From: Myxococcales bacterium
GTDB lineage: Bacteria > Myxococcota > Myxococcia > Myxococcales > Myxococcaceae
Assembly: GCA_016191815.1 (NCBI GenBank)
Contig: JACPVI010000087.1
Location: 20,569 to 84,568 of the forward strand
Reading direction: 5' to 3'
Length of the DNA: 64,000 nucleotides
Shown here in pieces: positions 17,877 through 26,683 of the stretch (its first letter is position 1; each line of letters begins with the position of its first letter). Both the position numbers and the translations under genes were made by a program. The notes beneath the pieces were generated by a model. It was given only the letters and a program-made list of their open reading frames with translations. It was not told where the DNA came from and ran no database searches.

Positions 17877-20174
17877 ATGTCCGAGCCCACTGTCGTCTCC
17901 CGACCGGCCGCTCGCGTCGACGCCCTGGACAAGGTGAGGGGCGCCGCGCGGTACGTGGACGACCTCGAGCTTCCGGGGATGCTCCATTGCAAGGTGGTCA
18001 CCAGCGCCCACCCGCACGCGGAAGTGCACTCGGTGGACGTCTCCTTGGCCCTCGCCTCTGCCGGCGTGTTCGCGGTCCTCACTGCCCGCGACGTCCCGGG
18101 GGAGAACCAGATCGGCGTGGTGACGGCGGATCAGCCCCTCCTGGTCGAGCGGAGGGCCCGCATGCTCGCCGACCGGATCGCGCTGGTGGCCGCCGACACT
18201 CCCGAGCACGCCTTGGAGGCGGCGCGGAAGGTGAAGGTGGAGTACCGCCCCCTTCCGGTCATCGCCGACACCGACCAGGCGCTGGCAGCGGGCGCGGCGC
18301 GCATCCACGACTCCGGGAACCTCCTCGCGAAGAAGCAAGTCGTCCGCGGTGACCTGGGTGCCGGCTGGGCGGCCGCGAAGCTGGTCCTCGAGCGAACCTT
18401 CACCACCGGCTACCAGGAACACGCCTACCTCGAGACCAACGGCGTCCTCGCCGTGCCCGAGCAGAACGGCGCCCTCACCGTCTACGCCTCGGCGCAGTGC
18501 CCCTTCTACATCCAGAAGGCGGTGGCCCGGGTGCTGGGGAAGGACCTCGCCAGCATCCGCTGCGTCCAGGCCACCACCGGCGGCGCCTTCGGCGGCAAGG
18601 AGGACTACCCGAGCGAGCCGGCGGCCTGCGCCGCGCTCCTCGCCATGAAGACCGGCCGCCCGGTGAAGCTCGTCTACCAGCGCTCGGAGGACATCCGCTG
18701 GTCATCCAAGCGCCACCCCATCCGCACGCAGCACCGGATCGGCTTCGACGGCGAAGGGCGGATCACCGCCTGCGAGGTGAAGCTCCACTGCGACGCGGGC
18801 GCCTACAATGGCCTCTCCACCGTGGTGTCCGAGCGCGCCAACGCGAGTGCGCCGGGTCCCTACCGCGCCGAGAACGTGCGAGTGGACACCTACGTGGTCT
18901 ACACCAACAACCTCTTCGGGGGCGCCTTCCGCGGCTTCGGTGCGCCTCAGGTGACCTTCGCCATGGAGGCACAGCTCGACGAGGCCGCGGAGCGGCTCGG
19001 CCTCTCCCCGGCGGAGATTCGCCGGCGGAACCTGCTCCGGGTGGGCGACGCCACCGCCACCGGGCAACGGCTTCCCGAGAGCGTCGGGGCCCTCGAGTGC
19101 CTGGAGAAGGCAGTCGAGCGCAGCCGCTTCGAGGAGAAGCGCGCCCTCCTGGCCGAGCACAACCGGAAGAGCCCTCACCTCAAGAAGGGCATCGGCCTCG
19201 CCTGCTGCATGTATGGGTGCTGCCTCCATGCCGGGGGGCAATTCCTCGAAGGCTCGGGCTCGCTGGTCCAGGTGCGGCCCGACGGCTCGGTCAACGTGGC
19301 GATCGGAGGCACCGAGCTGGGACAGGGGGCGTTCACGGTGGTGGCGCAGCTCGCCGCCGAAGAGCTGGGCTGCGAGCTGTCCAAGGTCCACGTCTCGCCG
19401 GTGAGCACCGAGCTGGTCCCCGACTCGGGGCCGACGGTCGCCTCGCGCACCACGGTGATGAGCGGCAACGCGGTGCTGGACGCGGCGCGGCAGATCAAGT
19501 CCCGCATGCTGGAGGTCGCCGCGCAGAAGCTCGACGCACCCCAAGGGAGGCTCGAGGCGAGAGGCGGCGACTTCCTCCTCGCGGGAGGACTCCGGCGGCT
19601 GTCGTTTTGCGAGGTGGCCAAGGCCTGCTACGAGCGGAAGGTCAACCTCACCGCCGAGGGCTGGTTCGCCCCGCCGCGCAAGGAGTGGAACGAGGCCCTG
19701 GGCCTCGGAGAGGCCTATTCGGTGTACTGCTTCGCGACCCAGGTGGCCGAGGTGACGGTGGACCTCCGCTCGGGCCGGGTGACGGTGGACCGGGTGACCG
19801 CGGCCCACGACGTCGGAAAGGCCATCAATCCCGCCGCGCTCAAAGGTCAAGTCGAAGGCGGGGTGGTGCAGGGCCTGGGCTACGCGCTGATGGAGGAGCT
19901 ACAGCTCTCCGAGGGCAAGTGCCTCAACCCCAACTTCACCGACTATCTCATCCCCTCCTCGGCGGACGCCCCCGAAGTCGAGGTCGTCCTGGTGGAGCAC
20001 CCCTGGAGCCTGGGGCCCTTCGGCGCCAAAGGAGTGGGAGAGCCCGCCCTCATCCCGGTGGCGGCGGCGGTGGCCAACGCCGTCTCCTTCGCGCTGGGGC
20101 ATCGCTTCGACCGCCTCCCGCTCACTCCCGAGCGGGTGCTGCTCACCCTCGAGGACTCGCGAGGCACCACCTGA
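17877..20174 (+). CDS. Molybdopterin (Moco) subunit of a molybdenum hydroxylase (XdhA/CoxL family)
   Basis: A 765-residue catalytic subunit starting at ATG 17877 (MSEPTVVSR); an upstream in-frame start adds only 6 residues. The usual order is present: RVDALDKVRGAARYVDDLE, AFGGKEDYPSE, GAFRGFGAPQ, GTELGQGAFT and, near the C-terminus, GAKGVGEPAL with the candidate catalytic Glu. It probably pairs with the FAD (14825) and 2Fe-2S (15679) subunits. It is a paralogue of the Moco half of the fused enzyme at 11488. Substrate is unknown; xanthine, aldehydes or aromatic CoA esters are all possible for this family. Confidence 0.92.
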   Translation: MSEPTVVSRPAARVDALDKVRGAARYVDDLELPGMLHCKVVTSAHPHAEVHSVDVSLALASAGVFAVLTARDVPGENQIGVVTADQPLLVERRARMLADRIALVAADTPEHALEAARKVKVEYRPLPVIADTDQALAAGAARIHDSGNLLAKKQVVRGDLGAGWAAAKLVLERTFTTGYQEHAYLETNGVLAVPEQNGALTVYASAQCPFYIQKAVARVLGKDLASIRCVQATTGGAFGGKEDYPSEPAACAALLAMKTGRPVKLVYQRSEDIRWSSKRHPIRTQHRIGFDGEGRITACEVKLHCDAGAYNGLSTVVSERANASAPGPYRAENVRVDTYVVYTNNLFGGAFRGFGAPQVTFAMEAQLDEAAERLGLSPAEIRRRNLLRVGDATATGQRLPESVGALECLEKAVERSRFEEKRALLAEHNRKSPHLKKGIGLACCMYGCCLHAGGQFLEGSGSLVQVRPDGSVNVAIGGTELGQGAFTVVAQLAAEELGCELSKVHVSPVSTELVPDSGPTVASRTTVMSGNAVLDAARQIKSRMLEVAAQKLDAPQGRLEARGGDFLLAGGLRRLSFCEVAKACYERKVNLTAEGWFAPPRKEWNEALGLGEAYSVYCFATQVAEVTVDLRSGRVTVDRVTAAHDVGKAINPAALKGQVEGGVVQGLGYALMEELQLSEGKCLNPNFTDYLIPSSADAPEVEVVLVEHPWSLGPFGAKGVGEPALIPVAAAVANAVSFALGHRFDRLPLTPERVLLTLEDSRGTT

Positions 20175-20200
20175 GGCGGCGCCGCGCCGCAGCGCGGAAT

Positions 20201-22000
20201 TCACGGCCTCGGCTTGCGAGGGCGGGGCAGGTCCAAGGTCCCCAGCTTGTAGACCAAGGTCCGCCGAGACATCCCCAAAAGCTTGGCCGCCTGGGTCTGG
20301 TTGCCCGCGCACTTCTCCAGCGCGTCGGCGATCCGGCGGCGCTCGTCCTCCAGCTCGGGCGAGAGCGGCCTTCCAGGGAGCCCGACCGCCGGTGCGTCGG
20401 CGACCGTGATGGCGTCGGGGGTCTCGCCGGTGGCGGCCTCTTTCCACTTGGGCGATTTCATCGCCGATGGGGCGGTGGTGGCGGCCATCTTGTCCACCGG
20501 GAGATGCGCGAGGTCGATCGTCCCGCCGGCGCACAAGAGCACTGCCCGCTCCATCACGTTCCGTAGCTCGCGGATGTTTCCCGGCCAGGGGTAGGTGAGC
20601 AGGACGTGCCGGGCGGCACCGGACAACTCCAGCTCCTCCTCACGCCCGAATCGCTTGCACGCCTCGGCGATGAACAGCTTGGCCAGGCCTTCGATCTCCG
20701 CCGGCCGCTCCCGAAGCGGGGGTATCTCGATCGAGATGCCGTTCAGCCGGTAGTAGAGGTCGGCGCGGAATTGCCCGCGCGAGGTGTCTGCCTCGAGGTC
20801 GCGATTGGTGGCCGCCAGGAAACGGACGTCGATCTGCTTCTCCTTGAGCCCGCCGAGCCTGAGCACACGCCGCTCCTCCAGCACCCGGAGCAGCTTGGCC
20901 TGGATGGACATCGGCATCTCCCCCACCTCGTCGAGGAAGACGGTGCCTCCGTCGGCCGACTCCACCAGGCCCGGCTTGGTCTGGACCGCCCCGGTGAAAG
21001 CGCCCCGCTCGTGCCCGAACAGCTCGCTCTCCAAGAGCGGCTCGGGCAGCGCCGCGCAGTTCAAGCGCAACAAGGGCTTCTCGGCGCGGCGGGACTTCTG
21101 GTGCAGCCTGCTGGCGATGATCTCCTTCCCCACTCCGGTCTCGCCCAGGAGCAAGACGCTGATGTCGTTCGCCGCCACCTGGTCCACCAGCCGGTACAGC
21201 CGCACCATCGCCGGGTCCTCGACCACGATCTTCGAGGCGCTCTCCTCGGGGCTGCCTTGCACCGCGGCGCAGGCCTTGGCCACCAGGCTGTCCGGGTCCC
21301 TCCCGTCCTCGGGGAGGAAAGCCGCCCCGAGCTTCACCTTCGCCCCCAGCTTCTCCAGCGCCCGGGCGATGTTCCCCAGCAGGGACTCCACCTGCTTTCT
21401 CGGGGTGTCCAGGAAGAGAATCTCGTACTCGCCGGGGCCATAGCTCGCCAGCACGTCCAGGCTCCTCAGCGAGGAGACCAGCACCTCCTGCACCGCCTGG
21501 GGCCTTCCGTGCTCGAAGTGGATCCGCGCCAAGGACACGGTGCCCCTCGACTGGCGGGCCCGCTCGCACTCATCGGCCAGCCGCGCCTCGAAGTAGCCGT
21601 GGCTCCACAGCCGGCGCTGCCTTTGCACGCTCTTGTCCCAGGCCTGCAGGATCACCGTCGCGCCCGGCAGCTCGATCACGTCGCCGGGGTGGACCTCGAC
21701 CGGCTGGTCGGGCTGGAGCAGCTGGTCGCGCAGCTTGGTGCCGTTGGCGCTGCCGAGATCGGTGACCTCGATGCGTCCTTCCGAAAAGCGAAGCTGGGCG
21801 TGCCGCCTGGACACCGAGGGGTGGTTGATCGCGATGTCCACCTGGCCCGAGCGGCCAATGGTCAGCTCGCCGGTGACCGGGACCGGGTAGGTCTCGAAGG
21901 TGTTCTCCGCCACCACCAAGAGCCGCACCTGGCTCGGCTTGGGAATGGGGAAGCTCTTAAGGGTCCCGCCATCGTGCTCGTCGACGGAAGGCGGCTTCAT
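20201..22000 (-). CDS. Sigma-54-dependent transcriptional activator with N-terminal FHA domain
   Basis: A 599-residue enhancer-binding protein. The FHA domain (about 45-115) has TIGRSG, SVSRRHAQL and LGSANGTKL, which bind phosphothreonine, so it is probably controlled by one of the nearby Ser/Thr kinases. Residues 130-235 form a GGDEF/cyclase-like linker without catalytic motifs. The AAA+ domain has Walker A GETGVGKE (286-293), the sigma-54 contact loop GAFTGA (333-338), Walker B GGTVFLDEVGE (about 351-361) and the arginine finger region. A Fis-type HTH closes it (NQTQAAKLLGMSRRTLVYKL). It lies directly after the Moco gene (convergent) and upstream-facing the exporter genes. Confidence 0.95.
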   Translation of the reverse strand: MKPPSVDEHDGGTLKSFPIPKPSQVRLLVVAENTFETYPVPVTGELTIGRSGQVDIAINHPSVSRRHAQLRFSEGRIEVTDLGSANGTKLRDQLLQPDQPVEVHPGDVIELPGATVILQAWDKSVQRQRRLWSHGYFEARLADECERARQSRGTVSLARIHFEHGRPQAVQEVLVSSLRSLDVLASYGPGEYEILFLDTPRKQVESLLGNIARALEKLGAKVKLGAAFLPEDGRDPDSLVAKACAAVQGSPEESASKIVVEDPAMVRLYRLVDQVAANDISVLLLGETGVGKEIIASRLHQKSRRAEKPLLRLNCAALPEPLLESELFGHERGAFTGAVQTKPGLVESADGGTVFLDEVGEMPMSIQAKLLRVLEERRVLRLGGLKEKQIDVRFLAATNRDLEADTSRGQFRADLYYRLNGISIEIPPLRERPAEIEGLAKLFIAEACKRFGREEELELSGAARHVLLTYPWPGNIRELRNVMERAVLLCAGGTIDLAHLPVDKMAATTAPSAMKSPKWKEAATGETPDAITVADAPAVGLPGRPLSPELEDERRRIADALEKCAGNQTQAAKLLGMSRRTLVYKLGTLDLPRPRKPRP

Positions 22001-22034
22001 CGGCGAGCAATGTACACAACTCGGGCCGCTGCTG

Positions 22035-24242
22035 TCAGGCGGCGAGCTGGGCGGACACCAGGCGGGCGTAAGCCCCGCCTCGCCCCAAGAGCTCTGCGTG
22101 CGAGCCGACCTCGATGATCCGCCCCGCCTCCAGCACCAGGATGAGGTCCGCTCCGGCCACGGTGGAGAGCCGGTGGGCGACCACGATCTTGGTGCAGGGG
22201 AGCCGGGCCAGCTCCTCCTGGATGGCGCGCTCGGCGACCGCGTCCAGCGCGCTGGTGGCCTCGTCGAGCAGGAGCACCGCCGGCTTGCGCACCAGCGCCC
22301 TGGCGATGCACAGCCTCTGGCGCTGGCCTCCCGAGAGCGAATAGCCGCCTTCGGAGAGAGGGGTGTCGTAGCCCAGCGGCATCGCCAGGATTTCCTCGTG
22401 TACTTGCGAGAGCCGCGCCGCCTCTTCGATCCGCTCCAGCGGAAGCTCGGGGTCGAGCATCCCGATGTTCCCCCGCACGCTCCCCATGAAGAGGTACGAG
22501 CGCTGGGTGACCACTCCGAGCTGGCGGCGCACCGTGGTGGGGTCCAGCTCGGCGAGATCCACCCCGTCGTAGAGGACCCGCCCGGAGCTGGGCGCGTACA
22601 GCCCGACCAATAGCCCGGCCAGGGTGGACTTGCCGGAGCCGGAGCGGCCCACGATGGCGACGAACTGGCCGGGCCCGATCCGGAAGGAGGCCTCTTGCAC
22701 CGCGAGTGGCGAGAGCGGGCCGTATCGGAATGAAACTTCCTGGACGGCCAGCGCGCCCGCGAGCTGGTGCGCGGGGCGGAGCTGCCCTCTGTCGCGCTCC
22801 CGGGCGGTGTTGTGGATGTCGTCCAGCCGCTCCATGTGGCTGGAGAGCCGGCGCAGCTCCACCGCGGTGGAGACCAGGTTGGAGAGCGGCAAGAGAAAGC
22901 CCGCCGCCAGGGCGTTCATCGCCAGCATGGTGCCCAAGGAGAGCTCGCCGGCCAGCACCCGCTGCGCCCCGAGCAGGAGGATGGCCAGAGGCGAGCCCAG
23001 CCGGATCGCGCCCATCGCCGCTCCCAGGGAGGCGTCGAGCGAGCCCCACTGGAGGGAGGAGTTGATGGCGCCGGCGTAGTCGTTGGACCACTGCCGCAGG
23101 GCCTGCCGCTCGGCGCCCATGGTCTTCAAGGTCTCGATGCCGACCAGGATCTCCGCCAGCCCGGCCTGGCAGCGGGAGTTCACCTCCACGTCGCGGACTG
23201 CCAGCTCCTTTAGCCGCCGCGAGCTGCGGAGGAACACCGCCACCTGCACCAGAGCGAGCCCCACCACCACCGCGCCCATCGCCGGGCTCACGAAGAAGAG
23301 CAGCCCCAGGTACAAGCTCACCAAGACGCCGTCCAGGACGGTGGAGAGCGTCGCCGCGGTGAGTCCCTCTACGATGGCCTGCTTGCTCGAGAGCCGCGCG
23401 AGCAGGTCGCCGGAGGGGCGGTGCTGGAAGAACGGGTAGGGCAGCTCGATCAGCCGCTCGAGCAGCCCGAGCGTCATCCGCACGTCGACGTTGGCGCGCA
23501 GGTGGACGAACAGGTGCGCCCGGACCAGCCAGGCGAGGAAGTGGAAGCCCACCAGCGCCGCGAGCCCGGCCGAGAGCACCCCCAGCAGGTCCACGTCGCC
23601 ACGGGGGATGACCCGGTCCACCAGGGTGCCGGTGACCAAGGGCAGCGCCAGGGCGAAGAGCTGGAGCAGGAGCGAGCTGACCAGGATGCGGGACCACAGC
23701 CCCGACTCGGCCAGCACCGACTTGAGGTAGCGGCCAAGGCGCGAGCCTTTGGCCTCGTGCGCCTCGAAGTCCTCGCCCGGCTCGAACAGGAGCGCCACTC
23801 CGGTGAAGGACTTGCCGAAGCGGTCCAAAGGCACGCTCCGCCGGCCGTCCTTGGGATCGACGATCTCCACTGCGTCCTTCCCCACCCTCTCCAGCACCAC
23901 GAAGTGGGCGAACTCCCAGTGGAGGACGGTGCCGGTGGGGAGGAAGGGAAGGTCATCCAGCTCGGCGGAGACTCCGCGGCCGCGCAGGCCGAGGTGCGCG
24001 GCGGCGTCGAGCAGCGCCCTGGCCGAGGTGCCTTCCACCCCGGTGGGCATGAGCTGGCGCAGGTCCTCGATGCGGGTGGGGCGCCCCTGGTAGCCGAGCA
24101 CCATCGCCAGGCAGGCGAGCCCACATTCGCTTTGGGAGAGCTGCTGGACGTAGGGCACGCTGCGTTTGGGCGAGAGTCCGAGCTTGGCCAGCGCGGGGAA
24201 GCGCTCGAGCAGCGTCTGGCCCTCCGGGCTATCGCCGCTCAT
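22035..24242 (-). CDS. Peptidase C39-ABC transporter for double-glycine-leader peptides (LanT/NHLM type)
   Basis: A 735-residue bacteriocin-type exporter in the inner membrane. The N-terminal C39 protease has Gln34, Cys40 (SQSECGLA), His113 (FAHFVVLE) and Asp129 (IVDPKDG), the complete set needed to cut after Gly-Gly. Then come an ABC membrane domain (about 165-440) and an ATPase with Walker A GRSGSGKST, signature LSGGQRQR and Walker B VLLLDEATSALD. Its start overlaps the HlyD-like gene by 14 bp, so the two form an operon. Matching substrates exist in the window: three peptide genes with Gly-Gly leaders at 34888-35608. No peptide gene lies immediately beside the exporter. Confidence 0.95.
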   Translation of the reverse strand: MSGDSPEGQTLLERFPALAKLGLSPKRSVPYVQQLSQSECGLACLAMVLGYQGRPTRIEDLRQLMPTGVEGTSARALLDAAAHLGLRGRGVSAELDDLPFLPTGTVLHWEFAHFVVLERVGKDAVEIVDPKDGRRSVPLDRFGKSFTGVALLFEPGEDFEAHEAKGSRLGRYLKSVLAESGLWSRILVSSLLLQLFALALPLVTGTLVDRVIPRGDVDLLGVLSAGLAALVGFHFLAWLVRAHLFVHLRANVDVRMTLGLLERLIELPYPFFQHRPSGDLLARLSSKQAIVEGLTAATLSTVLDGVLVSLYLGLLFFVSPAMGAVVVGLALVQVAVFLRSSRRLKELAVRDVEVNSRCQAGLAEILVGIETLKTMGAERQALRQWSNDYAGAINSSLQWGSLDASLGAAMGAIRLGSPLAILLLGAQRVLAGELSLGTMLAMNALAAGFLLPLSNLVSTAVELRRLSSHMERLDDIHNTARERDRGQLRPAHQLAGALAVQEVSFRYGPLSPLAVQEASFRIGPGQFVAIVGRSGSGKSTLAGLLVGLYAPSSGRVLYDGVDLAELDPTTVRRQLGVVTQRSYLFMGSVRGNIGMLDPELPLERIEEAARLSQVHEEILAMPLGYDTPLSEGGYSLSGGQRQRLCIARALVRKPAVLLLDEATSALDAVAERAIQEELARLPCTKIVVAHRLSTVAGADLILVLEAGRIIEVGSHAELLGRGGAYARLVSAQLAA

Positions 24243-25182
24243 CCTCGAGCACCGCCCTCGCCCACGGCAGCAGCGAGTGGATCAGCGTGGTGGAGTACAC
24301 CGCGACGTCCGCCCTGCCGAGCAGGCCGTCGTGGAAGGGGAGCGACTTGCCTCCGGAGCGGAAGGTCTCCCCCGGCACCGAAGCCTCGACCAAGACCAGG
24401 GGGCCGGAGAGGGACAGCGCGTCGCCCATCTCCGGGCCCAGGAAGCGCCGAGCCTCCGAAGGGCCCACCACCTCGTCCCCCACCCGCTCGATGGAGATCG
24501 TCTGGTAGGCGTAGCGGTGGCCGGACAACTCGAGCCTGAGCGGCATCCCCGCCTTGAGCAGCGGCAGGTGCTCTCCGGGCAAGAGCGCCACCACCGAGAA
24601 GCGGGCTTCGCCGGTGATCAGCGCCAGCACTCCCTCGCCGGCCAAGAGGTGCATCCCCGGGCGGATCCGCAAGTCGCTCACCACCCCGTCTTGCGGCGCC
24701 CGCACCAGCCGCTCCTCGAGCTGCGACTCGGCGAGCTGCCTCTGCGCGTGGAGGGGCGGCAGGGCTCGCCGGGCCTGCTCGTCGCGCGGATCCCTCAGGG
24801 CCTTGATGAGCTGCAGCTCTATCTCCCGATCGATGCGGGCCAGCTCTCCGGCCTGCTGGCTGGTGTAGAAGCGCACCAGCACCTCGCCGGAGGACACTCG
24901 CTGCCCGGGGGAGACCTCCACCGAGGAGACGGTGCCGGCCACCGGAGCGGTCAGCTCGATGCGCCCTCGCGCCCGCACCACCGCCGGGCCGCTGGCGTAC
25001 TCGTTCACCCGGAAGATGGAACCGAAGAGGAGAAAGGCGAGCAGCGCCGCCACCATGAGCCGGTAGCTCCAGTCGAGCCAGCGGCGAGAGAGCCTGAGCA
25101 CCTCGCCCTTGGGGCCGGCCTCCTGCGCGCGCTGGTGGTCGAGCGCCTCCTGGCGAAAGATGTTCGGGGGCGGATCGCTCAC
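24229..25182 (-). CDS. HlyD-family membrane-fusion protein, partner of the C39 exporter
   Basis: A 317-residue adaptor starting at GTG 25182. It has an N-terminal cytoplasmic stretch, one membrane helix (about 41-58, MVAALLAFLLFGSIF), a biotinyl-lipoyl-like half motif (GRIELTAPVAGTVSSVEVSPGQRV), a short helical hairpin, and the second lipoyl half (RLVRAPQDGVVSDLRIRPGMHL) followed by a beta-barrel. The hairpin is short compared with E. coli HlyD, as in NHLM-type bacteriocin systems. It would link the ABC exporter to the outer membrane; no TolC-like gene is present in the window. Confidence 0.93.
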   Translation of the reverse strand: MSDPPPNIFRQEALDHQRAQEAGPKGEVLRLSRRWLDWSYRLMVAALLAFLLFGSIFRVNEYASGPAVVRARGRIELTAPVAGTVSSVEVSPGQRVSSGEVLVRFYTSQQAGELARIDREIELQLIKALRDPRDEQARRALPPLHAQRQLAESQLEERLVRAPQDGVVSDLRIRPGMHLLAGEGVLALITGEARFSVVALLPGEHLPLLKAGMPLRLELSGHRYAYQTISIERVGDEVVGPSEARRFLGPEMGDALSLSGPLVLVEASVPGETFRSGGKSLPFHDGLLGRADVAVYSTTLIHSLLPWARAVLEDERR

Positions 25183-25221
25183 GGCGGGCAGAGGGCACCT
25201 TCGATTCTCAGGCGAGTTCCC

Positions 25222-26673
25222 TTACCTGTCCAGCCGGCTGCCTCGCCCGGACGGAGGGCGGACAAGCGGCATGAGGAGCTCCTCGTACCGCTGGGCGGCG
25301 CGCCTCCACGAGAAGTCCCGCCGCATCGCCGCGCGCTGGAGCCGCCTCCACTCGGAGGGGCGCTGGTAGGTGGCGAGGGCGCGGAGCACCGCGGTGTAGA
25401 GGGCCCAAGGGTCCAACTCGCCAAAAATAAAGCCGGTGCCGGTGCGAGGCCGGTAATCCTCCACCGTGTCGGCGAGGCCCCCGGTCTCGCGCACCAGAGG
25501 CACCGCGCCGTACCGCATCGCCTTCATCTGGCCCAGGCCGCAGGGTTCCCACCACGACGGCATGAGGAAGATGTCCGCGCCGGCGTAGTAGAGAGTCTCC
25601 CGCTCCTTCGCGAACGGGAGGTAGGAGAGCTGCCTCGAGCTCTGGCGTGCCAACTGCTCGAGCAGCTTCCTCACCCACGGGTAGCCGTCGCCACAGATGG
25701 CGAGCTGTACGCCCTGGGACAGCAGAGGAGCGAGCGTGCGGAAGAGCAGCAGGAATCCCTTTTGCGGATCGAGCCGCGACACCATCGCAAGCAGCGGCAC
25801 GTCCGCTTCGGGGAGACCGGCGAGACGCTGGAGCGCGCGCTTGTTGCTCGCCCGCGCGGGGAGGGCGCGGGAATCGAAGCGAGCGGCGATCAGCGGATCC
25901 GTCGCCGGATCGAACCGTTCGGTGTCGATGCCGTTGAGGACGCCAAAGAGCCGCCTCCGCCTCGCGCGGAAGACGTCCTGCAGGCCCTCGCCGCGCTCTT
26001 CGGTCAGCAGCTCCTTGGCGTAGGTGGGGCTCACCGCCACCAGGAGGTCCGCCGCCATCGCACCGCGGCGGAGGAAGTTGAGCAGCCGCCCTCGCCGGCT
26101 TCCAACCCTCGGAAGCGCCCCCTCTCCCGTGTCCCGCAGCCTGGCGGGCAGCTTGGACGAATCGAAACTCCCCTGGAGGTGGGCGTTGTGCACCACCAGC
26201 ACCAGCCTGGAGCGACGCGGGCGGGGGGCGAGCATCGGCAAGAGCAGGGCGCTCCAATAGTCGTGGCAGAGCACCACCTGGGGGCTCCAATCCCAATCGT
26301 CCAGGAGCGCCGCCGCCGCCGAGCAGAAGAACCAGAAGCGCTCGTGCTCGCGCGTCTTGCCGTAGCGGTCGGTGCTCGCGGTCCGCTCGTCCTCGGAGAG
26401 CCCAGGGATGAGGGGCGAGCGAATGAAAAAGGCCCGCACCGCGCCAAAGGGCGCCTCGCCGAGCGCGAAGGGCTTTGGCCCGCCGAAGTCGCAGCGATGG
26501 CGGGATACCTCGCGCGCGCCCAAGGACGAAGGCACCTGGGGGTACCAGGGCGTGAGCACCCTGACGTCGTGCCCGCGCCGCGCCAACGCCAAGGGAAGAT
26601 CTCGGCAGACTTCCGCCAGCCCTCCTGTCTTGGAGAACGGCTCGCACTCGCTGCTGACGGAGAGGATTCGCAC
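25222..26673 (-). CDS. glgA: GlgA-like glycogen/starch synthase (GT5)
   Basis: A 483-residue GT-B glycosyltransferase starting at GTG 26673. The ADP-glucose-binding motif KTGGLAEV is near the N-terminus, and ELSSECEPF-type residues, HNAHLQGSF, VLNGIDTERFDP, SRLDPQKGF and the C-terminal WWEPCGLGQMKAMRYG motif are all in place. The length matches E. coli GlgA (477). It would extend alpha-1,4-glucan from ADP-glucose. A diverged paralogue is at 27958 on the other strand, with a DUF4143 ATPase gene between them. No glgB or glgC is in the window. Confidence 0.85.
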   Translation of the reverse strand: MRILSVSSECEPFSKTGGLAEVCRDLPLALARRGHDVRVLTPWYPQVPSSLGAREVSRHRCDFGGPKPFALGEAPFGAVRAFFIRSPLIPGLSEDERTASTDRYGKTREHERFWFFCSAAAALLDDWDWSPQVVLCHDYWSALLLPMLAPRPRRSRLVLVVHNAHLQGSFDSSKLPARLRDTGEGALPRVGSRRGRLLNFLRRGAMAADLLVAVSPTYAKELLTEERGEGLQDVFRARRRRLFGVLNGIDTERFDPATDPLIAARFDSRALPARASNKRALQRLAGLPEADVPLLAMVSRLDPQKGFLLLFRTLAPLLSQGVQLAICGDGYPWVRKLLEQLARQSSRQLSYLPFAKERETLYYAGADIFLMPSWWEPCGLGQMKAMRYGAVPLVRETGGLADTVEDYRPRTGTGFIFGELDPWALYTAVLRALATYQRPSEWRRLQRAAMRRDFSWRRAAQRYEELLMPLVRPPSGRGSRLDR

Positions 26674-26683
26674 CGCAGTGGGC

